Assembly (NCBI GenBank): GCA_045542595.1 | Contig: JAZQLI010000011.1 | Location: 1 to 10,292 of the forward strand | DNA length: 10,292 nt | Direction of reading: 5' to 3' | From: Scatosoma sp045542595 | GTDB taxonomy: Bacteria > Bacillota > Clostridia > Christensenellales > Borkfalkiaceae | Made by a program: the position numbers and the translations under genes | Shown: positions 1 to 6,409 of the stretch, piece by piece | Numbering within the stretch: the stretch's first letter is position 1 | How the letters are laid out: each line of letters starts with the position of its first letter | Notes under the pieces: generated by a model | What the model was told of the DNA's origin: nothing | Database searches by the model: none | The model's input: the letters and a program-made list of their open reading frames with translations, nothing else

Positions 1-42
1 TTAAAACCCCGCCCGGGCAATCTAGGCGCGGGTCGGTTTTTT
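1..42 (-). terminator. Probable terminator after prfA (possibly bidirectional)
   Basis: An imperfect hairpin lies just past the prfA stop codon. Bases 3-8 (AAAACC) pair with 35-40 (GGTTTT), and 11-15 pair with 29-33 including one G-T wobble, with a small internal loop between the two helices. Read on minus, the hairpin is preceded by an A-run and followed by TTTTAA at the window edge. The plus-strand side has six T at 37-42, so it could also stop a plus-strand transcript entering from the left. The stem is imperfect and the window ends here, so the call is moderate. Confidence 0.5.
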
Positions 43-51
43 GGGTTTTCT

Positions 52-1122
52 TTAGTTTTCTTGCGAAGAGAGCAGTGCTTCTCTATCCGCTATGGCAAGC
101 GCTTCCACCATCGAATCGATATCCCCCGTCAAAAACACGTCGAGATTGTATTGACTGAGCCCAATACGGTGGTCGGTAACGCGGCTTTGGGGATAATTAT
201 ACGTACGGATACGTTCGCTTCTATCCCCCGTACCCACCATACTGCGGCGGTTTTCTTCGCGCGCCTTGGCGTTTTGACCGTTATAAAAATCGTATATACG
301 CGAACGCAATACTTTGAACGCGCGCTCTTTGTTTTTGAGTTGCGAACGCTCGTCCTGACAGGTTACCACAATACCCGTAGGGAAGTGGGTAATACGCACG
401 GCGGACGCTACTTTATTGACGTTTTGACCGCCTGCCCCGCCCGAATGGAATATATCGATACGGATATCTTTGTCGTTGATTTCCACTTCCACTTCTTCCG
501 CTTCGGGAAGTACGGCTACGGTAGCCGCCGAAGTGTGGATACGCCCCTGCGTCTCGGTAGCAGGTACGCGTTGGACGCGGTGTACGCCGCTTTCGTATTT
601 CAATAATTTATACGCGCCTGCACCCGTTATCGAATACACTGCTTCCTTTACGCCGCCAAGCTCCGTTTCCGCTATTTCTATCTCTTCCACGCGAAGACGG
701 TGCGCCGCGCAATAGTTTTGGTACATTCTACAAAGCTCCGCAGCAAACAGCGCCGCTTCTTCACCGCCCGTCCCTGCACGAATTTCAAGAATACAGCTCC
801 TTTCGTCGTTTTTATCTTTAGGGAGTAGTAAAATTTTCAGCTCGGTTACCATTTCCGCAAGCTGCTGTTTACAAGCGTAGCCTTCGTCGGTAAGCATCTT
901 TTTCATCTCCCCGTCCGTCTCCGTTTCCGCAAGCTCGAACGCGTCGTTCATTTCACGCTCTTTCGCGAGATATTCTTGATACTTTTCCGCCGTTTCACGA
1001 AGGTCGGCGTGCTCCTTAGAATATTTTTTCCAAGTACCCATGTCCGCAATGACGTCGGCATCGGCAAGCTGCGAAGCTAAAAATTCGTACCGTTTATTCA
1101 ATTCGTCTAACTTTTGAAACAT
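52..1122 (-). CDS. prfA: Peptide chain release factor 1 (RF1)
   Basis: This is the class I release factor that reads UAA and UAG and triggers peptidyl-tRNA hydrolysis on the ribosome. The 356 residues match the usual RF1 length of about 355-360. The stop-codon-reading tripeptide PAT (residues 187-189, in RVPATETQGRIHTS) identifies RF1 rather than RF2, which carries SPF. The catalytic GGQ is at 231-233 in SGGAGGQNVNK. The start is the ATG at 1122: an AGGAG (1128-1132) lies five bases upstream. An in-frame GTG at 1126-1128 would add two codons but falls inside that ribosome binding site, so it is unlikely. Only 13 bases separate it from the upstream DUF1385-PrmC stop, which suggests one transcript and possibly coupled translation. 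PrmC, the enzyme that methylates the GGQ glutamine, is encoded by that upstream gene. Confidence 0.97.
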   Translation of the reverse strand: MFQKLDELNKRYEFLASQLADADVIADMGTWKKYSKEHADLRETAEKYQEYLAKEREMNDAFELAETETDGEMKKMLTDEGYACKQQLAEMVTELKILLLPKDKNDERSCILEIRAGTGGEEAALFAAELCRMYQNYCAAHRLRVEEIEIAETELGGVKEAVYSITGAGAYKLLKYESGVHRVQRVPATETQGRIHTSAATVAVLPEAEEVEVEINDKDIRIDIFHSGGAGGQNVNKVASAVRITHFPTGIVVTCQDERSQLKNKERAFKVLRSRIYDFYNGQNAKAREENRRSMVGTGDRSERIRTYNYPQSRVTDHRIGLSQYNLDVFLTGDIDSMVEALAIADREALLSSQEN

Positions 1123-1135
1123 GGCCACTCCTTTT

Positions 1136-2965
1136 TTAAATCATTACCTTTACAAACCGTTCGATACCGCTTAAGTCTTTCAAAATCATAGCGTACGCAC
1201 AGTGTTTGAACATCTTTACTACTTCTTGCGCTTGCCCTGCGCCCACTTCCATTATCAGCATACCGCCGCGGTTTAAGTATTTCGTCGTTTCTTCGGCAAT
1301 GCGACGGTACATATCCAACCCGTCTGCCCCACCGTCGAGTGCTAAATGCGGCTCGTAATCTTTCACTTCCCGTTGCAGCGTTTGAATTTCCGCTGTAGGA
1401 ATATACGGGGGGTTGGAAACGATAATATCAAATCTACCGCGCAAGCGTTTGAATAAATCGGACTGTATAAATTTAATATCCGCGCCGTTCAATTCGGCGT
1501 TCTCTTTGGCAAGCTCCAACGCGTCCGCGCTGATATCCACTGCCGTTACGCTTACCGGTCTGCCGTTCTTTTCCAGTTCTTTATATACGGCTACGGCTAT
1601 CGCGCCGCTTCCCGTACACATATCCAAAACGTTTTGTCCCTTGCTTGCCGCCGAAACAACCATTGCCGCCAGCTCTTCCGTTTCAGGACGGGGAATAAGT
1701 ACCCGTTCGTCCACCTTAATGGTATAGCCGTAAAAATCGGCGTCGCCGATAATGTACCAAAGCGGTCTGCCCTTCAAACGCTCGTTTGCGATACGGATAA
1801 TTTCTTTGGCTTGCGCCACCTTTAAAATGCGTTCTTCGCTATTTACCGCACTCTTAGGAATATTTAACGTCAAGGCGAAAATCCATTCCGCTTCTTCCCC
1901 GTCGATACCGCACGCCGCGAAGCGTTTTTTGGTGTTTTTAAGCAGTGCGCTCATCTTGCCCGGCGTTACAAATACCTTTTCGGGAATGGTAGCATCGGCT
2001 TCCATATCCATTACCGTTTGAAACGCCGCTACGGCGCATTCAATCATACTATCGTCCGGTTCACGAGTGGTAAGGCGTTGCAACAATAACCCGGGAATTT
2101 TGAAAATATAGAAAAATTTACTGTCCGTTTTGGAAAGCAAACGGAGTATTTCATAAGAAACCCCTGCTACAACGGGCAATAAAAGCATTTTAAACACGAA
2201 CCGTGCTACGCCGTGCAAACTTTCGGGTAACACTCCGTACAGCCACGCGCCCACCGCCACGTTGGCAAGCGAGAACACCAAAATACTTACGACCATTACC
2301 AAGAATAAAAAGGTAGTACCGCATCTATCGTGCACGCGCGAGCATTTACGGATATTTTCCACCGTAAGTTCTTCTCCCTTTTCGTAGCAGGAAATTGTTT
2401 TATGTTCCGCGCCGTGATACATAAATACACGCCTTAAAGACGGAATTAAGGAGATGAGCAAAATATACAGGATAAAAATAGCCAAACGAATGCCGCCTTC
2501 GATAAGGTTGAACCATAATCCGTCAAGCCCCGTCGACGTTTTATCGAAAGGTAAAAATCCTGTAATAAATTGCGGCAAAGCAAGAAAAATACCCAGCGCT
2601 AATACGATTCCTAAAAACACCGAAAATCCGTTTACGATACCCGTAACGTCGATTTTGTGTTTTTCCTGCAACCATTTTTCCGCTTTAGAAGGTTGTTCGT
2701 CGTCCGTCATCAATACGTCGGCACTGCGCATTAAAATACGGTTACCGTCCACAAGCGAACGCACGAAATTTACCACGCCGCGTATAAACGGCAAACGAGA
2801 AAACTTACTGCGCTTTTCTATCGGAATAAGCCTTTCGGATTCTATTTGAATTTGTCCTTCATTATCGCGAACGGCAGTTGCCATAGCAAGATTTCCGCGC
2901 ATCATAACGCCTTCCATCACTGCTTGTCCGCCGATTGAAGTGCAATTTTTTCTTTTTTGTTTCAT
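1136..2965 (-). CDS. prmC: DUF1385 membrane protein fused to PrmC release-factor glutamine methyltransferase
   Basis: One uninterrupted 609-codon frame holds two proteins that are usually separate neighbours. Residues 1 to about 318 are a DUF1385 (YqhQ-type) membrane protein of unknown function. It shows GGQAVMEGVMMRG (12-24), HGAEHKT (184-190), RCGTTFLFLV (214-223), REPDDS (301-306) and four likely membrane segments (about 112-135, 154-176, 216-240, 253-277). After a linker of some 20 residues, residues 338-609 form a full-length PrmC of 272 residues: IPRPETEE before the SAM-binding motif I DMCTGSG (448-454), then the catalytic NPPY (518-521). PrmC uses SAM to methylate the GGQ glutamine of release factors. 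The start has AGGAG (2970-2974) four bases upstream. The ATG for residue 338 (1954) lacks a good ribosome binding site, so separate translation of PrmC is not supported. The fusion would tether the methyltransferase to the membrane; that is inference. A frameshift or assembly error joining two genes is possible, but nothing in the sequence points to one. Confidence 0.93.
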   Translation of the reverse strand: MKQKRKNCTSIGGQAVMEGVMMRGNLAMATAVRDNEGQIQIESERLIPIEKRSKFSRLPFIRGVVNFVRSLVDGNRILMRSADVLMTDDEQPSKAEKWLQEKHKIDVTGIVNGFSVFLGIVLALGIFLALPQFITGFLPFDKTSTGLDGLWFNLIEGGIRLAIFILYILLISLIPSLRRVFMYHGAEHKTISCYEKGEELTVENIRKCSRVHDRCGTTFLFLVMVVSILVFSLANVAVGAWLYGVLPESLHGVARFVFKMLLLPVVAGVSYEILRLLSKTDSKFFYIFKIPGLLLQRLTTREPDDSMIECAVAAFQTVMDMEADATIPEKVFVTPGKMSALLKNTKKRFAACGIDGEEAEWIFALTLNIPKSAVNSEERILKVAQAKEIIRIANERLKGRPLWYIIGDADFYGYTIKVDERVLIPRPETEELAAMVVSAASKGQNVLDMCTGSGAIAVAVYKELEKNGRPVSVTAVDISADALELAKENAELNGADIKFIQSDLFKRLRGRFDIIVSNPPYIPTAEIQTLQREVKDYEPHLALDGGADGLDMYRRIAEETTKYLNRGGMLIMEVGAGQAQEVVKMFKHCAYAMILKDLSGIERFVKVMI

Positions 2966-2979
2966 ATTTCTCCTGTCCT

Positions 2980-3027
2980 AAAAAATGAAAAATAAGGCTT
3001 TAAGACACCTTGCGATATCTTAAAGCC
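2980..3027 (-). terminator. Hairpin with T-tract between rpmE and the DUF1385-prmC gene
   Basis: A perfect 10-bp inverted repeat (3018-3027 with 2996-3005, arm GGCTTTAAGA) has a 12-base loop. On minus it is followed by TTATTTTTCATTTTTT (2980-2995). This is an intrinsic terminator after rpmE. No separate promoter is obvious before the next gene, so it probably works as a partial terminator: rpmE made in excess, with read-through into DUF1385-prmC-prfA. Confidence 0.75.
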
Positions 3028-3042
3028 CTGCCGGTTCTTCGA

Positions 3043-3246
3043 TTACATACCGTATCTCTTCTTGAACTTATCGACACGTCCACCGGTATCAACCAACTTT
3101 TGCTTGCCCGTAAAGAAGGGATGACAGTTGCTGCAAATATCCACTTTCAATACTTCACAGTCTTTCGTAGTACCCGTTTTGAAAGTAGCGCCACACGCGC
3201 AAGTCACCGTTACTTCGTGATATTTGGGATGAATGTCCGCTTTCAT
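3043..3246 (-). CDS. rpmE: 50S ribosomal protein L31, zinc-binding (C+) form
   Basis: This is the 67-residue large-subunit protein bL31. It begins MKADIHPKYHEV and carries the typical CSNCHPFFTGKQ and GGRVDKFKKRYGM segments. Four cysteines sit at the zinc-ligand positions (16, 18, 38 and 41), so it is the zinc-containing paralogue rather than the C- form induced by zinc starvation; C30 is an extra cysteine. The ATG at 3246 follows AGGTGA with seven bases between. It is the first gene of the minus-strand translation cluster, 42 bases from its -10 box, and is followed by a hairpin terminator. rpmE next to prmC and prfA is a common order in Bacillota. Confidence 0.97.
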   Translation of the reverse strand: MKADIHPKYHEVTVTCACGATFKTGTTKDCEVLKVDICSNCHPFFTGKQKLVDTGGRVDKFKKRYGM

Positions 3247-3287
3247 TTATGTTCACCTCGCTATTCGTATTTTCTAATTGCTAATCA

Positions 3288-3316
3288 ATTATAACGCTTT
3301 TTTTTATCTCCGTCAA
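3288..3316 (-). promoter_or_regulatory. Sigma-A promoter of rpmE and the translation cluster
   Basis: On minus, TTGACG (3311-3316) and a perfect TATAAT (3288-3293) are separated by 17 bases. The -10 lies 42 bases before the rpmE start. The promoter is back-to-back with the plus-strand promoter at 3346-3374. Confidence 0.85.
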
Positions 3317-3345
3317 CTGTTTTTGATTGAATTTGTAAAAAATAG

Positions 3346-3374
3346 TTGCAAATTTAATGAAAATGCGTTATACT
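3346..3374 (+). promoter_or_regulatory. Sigma-A promoter of the dehydrogenase-esterase-phosphodiesterase operon
   Basis: TTGCAA (3346-3351) and TATACT (3369-3374) are separated by exactly 17 bases. Transcription would start near 3381, leaving a leader of about 60 bases before the ATG at 3441. No riboswitch or operator was recognised in that leader. Confidence 0.75.
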
Positions 3375-3440
3375 TATCTTGTTCGTTATGCAAAAGCTTT
3401 TTCCGCAAAATTCAAAACGGACGAAAAAGGTTGACTCTTT

Positions 3441-4439
3441 ATGAAAATTTGGCAACTGGCTTACCCTCACAATTTACAACACGTGAGCGCGCCCGATTTA
3501 AAACTCACACCTGATAAAGTGAAAGTAAAAATCACCAAAGCACTGCTTACCGAATCGGACGTAGCGGTGTATTCGGGCGCAATCAAGGTAAAAGCCCCCT
3601 TTATCCCCGGTAAATTTGCCATCGGACAAGTAACCGAAGCCGGCGAAGATTCGTTTGTCAAAAAAGGCGAGCGCGTATACCTTGCCGGCGTTACGGAAGA
3701 CGAGTGTTCCCCTACGGGTTTGCGCGTTGCCGGCGAAGACGCCGACGGGTTCTATCGCGATTTCGTACTTGCGGGCGTAGACGACGTATACCCCTTGCCT
3801 TCTTCCGTTTCCGACGAAGCGGCGTTTTTGATTGACGCCATTGCGCTTGCGGAACGGGTTGTGGACGAAATGCAAATTTCGGTAGGGCAACACATTCTTG
3901 TTTTGGGCGGCGGTTTATACGCCAATGTATTTTGTCAAATTCTTATCTACCACCGCGCCGTGCCCATTTTGGCAGACAACAACGCCGAACGGCTGGCTCG
4001 GGCGAAAAAGAGTGGTATTTACTATACTTTCCCCAACGACGAAACGTTGAAAAACAACGTTATCAATATTACGGGCGGCAAGTTCGCCGACGGAGCGGTA
4101 TATTTAGCGTACGGCAACCGCAGCGAACCTTCGGTATTATTCCCCCTTGTCAAACGCGACGCGTTCGTGGCGTTTTGCGCTCCCACCGGCAAAAGTTTGC
4201 ACGTTAATTTAGAATACGCTTTGAAAAACAACGTAACTATCAAAGGTATTACCGAAAGCCGCGAATTCGTTTCCACCGCTATCAATTTACTTGCGAACAA
4301 AGCGGTGAATTATTCCGAATTCCCCTACAACAGTTTCAAGGAAGAAGAACTTCCAAAACTAATGGAAAAATACGCGGAATTCCTTTCGGGCGGCACGAAC
4401 TTACCTGAAGAAATGAATATTTTGAAATTTATTTTTTAA
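3441..4439 (+). CDS. Zinc-less medium-chain dehydrogenase/reductase-like protein
   Basis: The 332 residues have the medium-chain dehydrogenase (MDR) layout: a GroES-like N-terminal domain (about 1-145) and a Rossmann nucleotide-binding domain from about 150, with HILVLGGGLY (151-160) and an acidic residue at the end of beta-2 (ILADN, D179), which favours NAD(H) over NADP(H). What is missing stands out. The usual catalytic-zinc Cys (in C-G-T/S-D) is replaced in LTESD (36-40), the GHE motif reads GKF (57-59), and there is no four-cysteine structural-zinc loop. It therefore cannot be a classical zinc alcohol or polyol dehydrogenase. It may be a zinc-independent reductase or a non-catalytic relative. 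The start follows AAGG (3427-3430) with 10 bases between, a weak site. It is the first gene of an operon with an SGNH esterase and a phosphodiesterase; the substrate is unknown. Confidence 0.75.
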   Translation: MKIWQLAYPHNLQHVSAPDLKLTPDKVKVKITKALLTESDVAVYSGAIKVKAPFIPGKFAIGQVTEAGEDSFVKKGERVYLAGVTEDECSPTGLRVAGEDADGFYRDFVLAGVDDVYPLPSSVSDEAAFLIDAIALAERVVDEMQISVGQHILVLGGGLYANVFCQILIYHRAVPILADNNAERLARAKKSGIYYTFPNDETLKNNVINITGGKFADGAVYLAYGNRSEPSVLFPLVKRDAFVAFCAPTGKSLHVNLEYALKNNVTIKGITESREFVSTAINLLANKAVNYSEFPYNSFKEEELPKLMEKYAEFLSGGTNLPEEMNILKFIF

Positions 4440-4445
4440 CCACAC

Positions 4446-4471
4446 AAGCGCCGCCAAAAAGCGGCGCTTTT
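4446..4471 (+). terminator. GC-rich intercistronic hairpin (weak terminator or processing hairpin)
   Basis: A perfect 9-bp stem, AAGCGCCGC (4446-4454) with GCGGCGCTT (4461-4469), has a six-base loop CAAAAA. Only four T follow before the AAGGAG ribosome binding site of the next gene. The short T-tract suggests partial termination or mRNA stabilisation rather than a full stop between the dehydrogenase-like gene and the esterase gene. Confidence 0.6.
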
Positions 4472-4481
4472 AAGGAGTTTT

Positions 4482-5462
4482 ATGCAACTGACAACGCAAC
4501 AGATAAAAAGTATACTCTTTGGCGCGGCAGAGTGCCACGAAGAAGAGGGCGGCTTGCAATGCTACCGCTATACCCGCGATAGAATGGACGTTATACGGTC
4601 TTTCAGTGAAGACTGGAAAGTACGCGCTAACGCCACTTCGGGCATACTGCTCGATTTTTACACGGATAGCGACTTTTTCGCGTTTTCTTACGATAAAGCA
4701 CTACAATCGTCTTCGCAAAAAGGCTATTATTTCGAACTGCTTATCAACGGCGTTTCCACCGCGCTTATCGGCGAAGAAACCGCCGCGACGCTCCAAGGCG
4801 AATTTTCCATTTGCCTGCCGCAAGGCAAAAACCGCGTTACTTTAATTTTCCCCACGATGTTCCGCGCGCGGCTTTCGTCCGTTCAACTAACCGACGGCGC
4901 TACGATAGAACAAGTAGAAAAAGGCAAACGTATCGTCTTTTTTGGGGATTCTATCACGCAGGGCTATGCGTCCAAAGCGCCTTCGCTTAATTACACACAG
5001 CGTATCACGTTTTTTAACGACTATAACACGACGAATTTAGGCATCGGCGGCGCGGCATTCGCCCCCTGTCTTATCGACGAGAACGTAGATTATCAACCCG
5101 ACGTTATCTTCGTCGCCTACGGCACGAACGACTGGGCAAAAGGTTGGACGATGGAAAAAATCGACGTTAACTGCCGCGCGTTTTTCGACAAATTATGCAC
5201 GCAATACCCTACGCAACCGATATTCGTTATCTTGCCCATTTGGCGAACGCATTACGCAAACGAATTGCCTTCGGGCACTCTTTTAGACGTGCGGAAACGT
5301 ATTTACAATATCGCAAGCGGTTATCCTAATACGCATATTGTAGACCTTTGGGACGAAATCCCCCACGACGAAAGTTTATACACTGACGGTTTACATCCCA
5401 ACGACGACGGATTTGCGTACTACGCAAACGGCGTTTTAAAAAACGTAAAAGGACTTTTTTAA
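4482..5462 (+). CDS. SGNH/GDSL-family hydrolase (esterase), cytoplasmic
   Basis: This 326-residue protein carries the SGNH hydrolase blocks in its second half: GDSIT with nucleophile S157 (residues 155-159), the oxyanion glycine in NLGIGG (185-190), GTND (214-217), and the C-terminal DGLHPND with D302 and H305 completing the triad. Residues 1 to about 145 form a separate, probably beta-rich N-terminal domain, as in the two-domain carbohydrate esterases of this clan. No signal peptide or membrane segment is visible, so it should act in the cytoplasm. Likely chemistry is hydrolysis of an ester, such as removing an acetyl group from a sugar, but the substrate cannot be read from sequence. The start has AGGAG (4473-4477) four bases upstream, and the next gene begins one base after the stop. 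Confidence 0.9.
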   Translation: MQLTTQQIKSILFGAAECHEEEGGLQCYRYTRDRMDVIRSFSEDWKVRANATSGILLDFYTDSDFFAFSYDKALQSSSQKGYYFELLINGVSTALIGEETAATLQGEFSICLPQGKNRVTLIFPTMFRARLSSVQLTDGATIEQVEKGKRIVFFGDSITQGYASKAPSLNYTQRITFFNDYNTTNLGIGGAAFAPCLIDENVDYQPDVIFVAYGTNDWAKGWTMEKIDVNCRAFFDKLCTQYPTQPIFVILPIWRTHYANELPSGTLLDVRKRIYNIASGYPNTHIVDLWDEIPHDESLYTDGLHPNDDGFAYYANGVLKNVKGLF

Positions 5463-5463
5463 T

Positions 5464-6015
5464 ATGAAAAAATACGTTATTGCTTCGGATATTCACGGTT
5501 CGGCATTTTGGTGCGATAAACTGCTTGCCGCATTCCATAAAGAACAAGCGGATAAATTAGTACTGTTAGGCGATTTGTTATATCACGGTCCGCGCAACGA
5601 TTTCCCCGACGAATACGCCCCTAAAAAAGTATTCGCCGCATTGAACGCTATCAAGGATAAAATACTTTGCGTACGCGGAAATTGCGACAGTGAAGTAGAC
5701 CAAATGGTGTTAGAATTTCCCATTATGGCAGACTATGCCTTGCTCGACAGTGAAAAAGGCGCGTTGTTTGCCACGCACGGACATTTATTCAACGAAGAAA
5801 CGCCGCCGCTGTTGCAGGCAGGCGACGTGCTTTTCAACGGGCATTTTCATACTCCTTGCCACCGCAACCTTGCAAACGGCGCGTTGTACGTAAATTGCGG
5901 CTCGGTTGCTTTGCCTAAAGACGGCACTCCCCATTCGTACGTGCTGTTCGACGGCGAAAAGTTCGTTTGGAAAGACTTGGCAAGCGGAAAAGCGTTTGAC
6001 GAAGCGACGTACTAA
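5464..6015 (+). CDS. yfcE: YfcE-type metallophosphodiesterase
   Basis: This 183-residue protein matches the compact YfcE/MJ0936 family of calcineurin-like phosphodiesterases almost end to end. All metal-binding motifs are present: SDIHG (D9, H11), GDLLYHGPRN (D37), RGNCDSEVDQM (N73), THGHLF (H105) and GHFH (H127, H129). The stretches HGPRN, EYAP and GNCDSEVDQM resemble Escherichia coli YfcE, which hydrolyses model phosphodiesters with Mn2+; the natural substrate is unknown. The enzyme is cytoplasmic, with no signal peptide. Its ATG lies one base after the esterase stop, and its ribosome binding site (AAAAGGA, 5447-5453) is inside the esterase gene, so the two are translated from one message and likely coupled. 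Confidence 0.93.
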   Translation: MKKYVIASDIHGSAFWCDKLLAAFHKEQADKLVLLGDLLYHGPRNDFPDEYAPKKVFAALNAIKDKILCVRGNCDSEVDQMVLEFPIMADYALLDSEKGALFATHGHLFNEETPPLLQAGDVLFNGHFHTPCHRNLANGALYVNCGSVALPKDGTPHSYVLFDGEKFVWKDLASGKAFDEATY

Positions 6016-6021
6016 ACGGAA

Positions 6022-6047
6022 ATAATTTAAAAAATTATCGGTTTTTT
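6022..6047 (+). terminator. Weak candidate terminator of the esterase-phosphodiesterase operon
   Basis: A 7-bp stem of A-T pairs only (6022-6028 with 6032-6038) is followed, after CGG, by six T (6042-6047). It sits seven bases after the stop codon and just before the T-box promoter. The stem is weak, so termination here is uncertain. Confidence 0.35.
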
Positions 6048-6058
6048 CGTTCAAATGC

Positions 6059-6090
6059 TTGACGGAAATCGAAAAATGTGTTAGTATAAT
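6059..6090 (+). promoter_or_regulatory. Promoter of the T-box-trpB unit
   Basis: TTGACG (6059-6064) is a good -35. A perfect TATAAT (6085-6090) lies 20 bases downstream, longer than ideal. TAGTAT (6082-6087) gives the standard 17-base spacing. Either way transcription starts around 6094-6097, just before stem I of the T-box. Confidence 0.65.
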
Positions 6091-6096
6091 ACAAAA

Positions 6097-6379
6097 CCGA
6101 ATACAAACCGATGAATAAGAGTAGTAATCGTAGCCGAAACGGCGCAGAGAGTTGCAGGCGGTGGAATTGCAATACGGTAGATACGACGAATGGACTTATG
6201 AGGGCGAACGAACGCGCGTTATACGCACAAAAACGCGTCAGTAGCAATCGACGGGTATCGCGCCCGTAAAAGAGCGAAGCGTATGTTTGTACGCGTTTAT
6301 AACGGCTATTTCGCCGTATTTGGGTGGCATAACGATATCATCGTCCCGAAGAGCAAAACGAACGCTCTTCGGGTTTTTT
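6097..6379 (+). promoter_or_regulatory. Tryptophan T-box riboswitch
   Basis: This leader senses uncharged tRNA-Trp and controls read-through into trpB. Stem I is visible: base ATAAG (6115-6119) with CTTAT (6195-6199), then TCGTA (6128-6132) with TACGA (6182-6186). These enclose a specifier loop with AGTA (6120-6123) on one side and GAA then TGG (6191-6193) on the other; UGG is the Trp codon. An AGAGAG (6146-6151) lies in the upper part of stem I. The antiterminator is GGG (6322-6324) with CCC (6345-6347), a seven-base bulge TGGCATA (6325-6331), and ACGAT (6332-6336) with ATCGT (6340-6344). Bulge UGGC pairs with a tRNA ending GCCA, as expected for tRNA-Trp with discriminator G. Uncharged tRNA-Trp should stabilise the antiterminator and switch trpB on. 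Confidence 0.93.
6345..6379 (+). terminator. T-box regulated terminator before trpB
   Basis: A perfect 10-bp stem, CCCGAAGAGC (6345-6354) with GCTCTTCGGG (6364-6373), has a nine-base loop and six T (6374-6379). Its left arm shares CCCGAA with the antiterminator, so the two structures exclude each other. Confidence 0.95.
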
Positions 6380-6409
6380 ATCAAAAACGTTTAACAAAGG
6401 AGACGACGT

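Noticed and set aside
61..715. Plus-strand open frames inside prfA
   Set aside because: They overlap the clear RF1 gene on the other strand, have no ribosome binding site and no family motif.
1126..1128. GTG start for prfA
   Set aside because: The GTG overlaps the AGGAG binding site that correctly spaces the ATG at 1122.
1136..1954. Separate prmC gene starting at the internal ATG (1954)
   Set aside because: The ATG fits PrmC length but lacks a usable ribosome binding site, and the frame is open from the DUF1385 start, so a single fused protein is the simpler reading.
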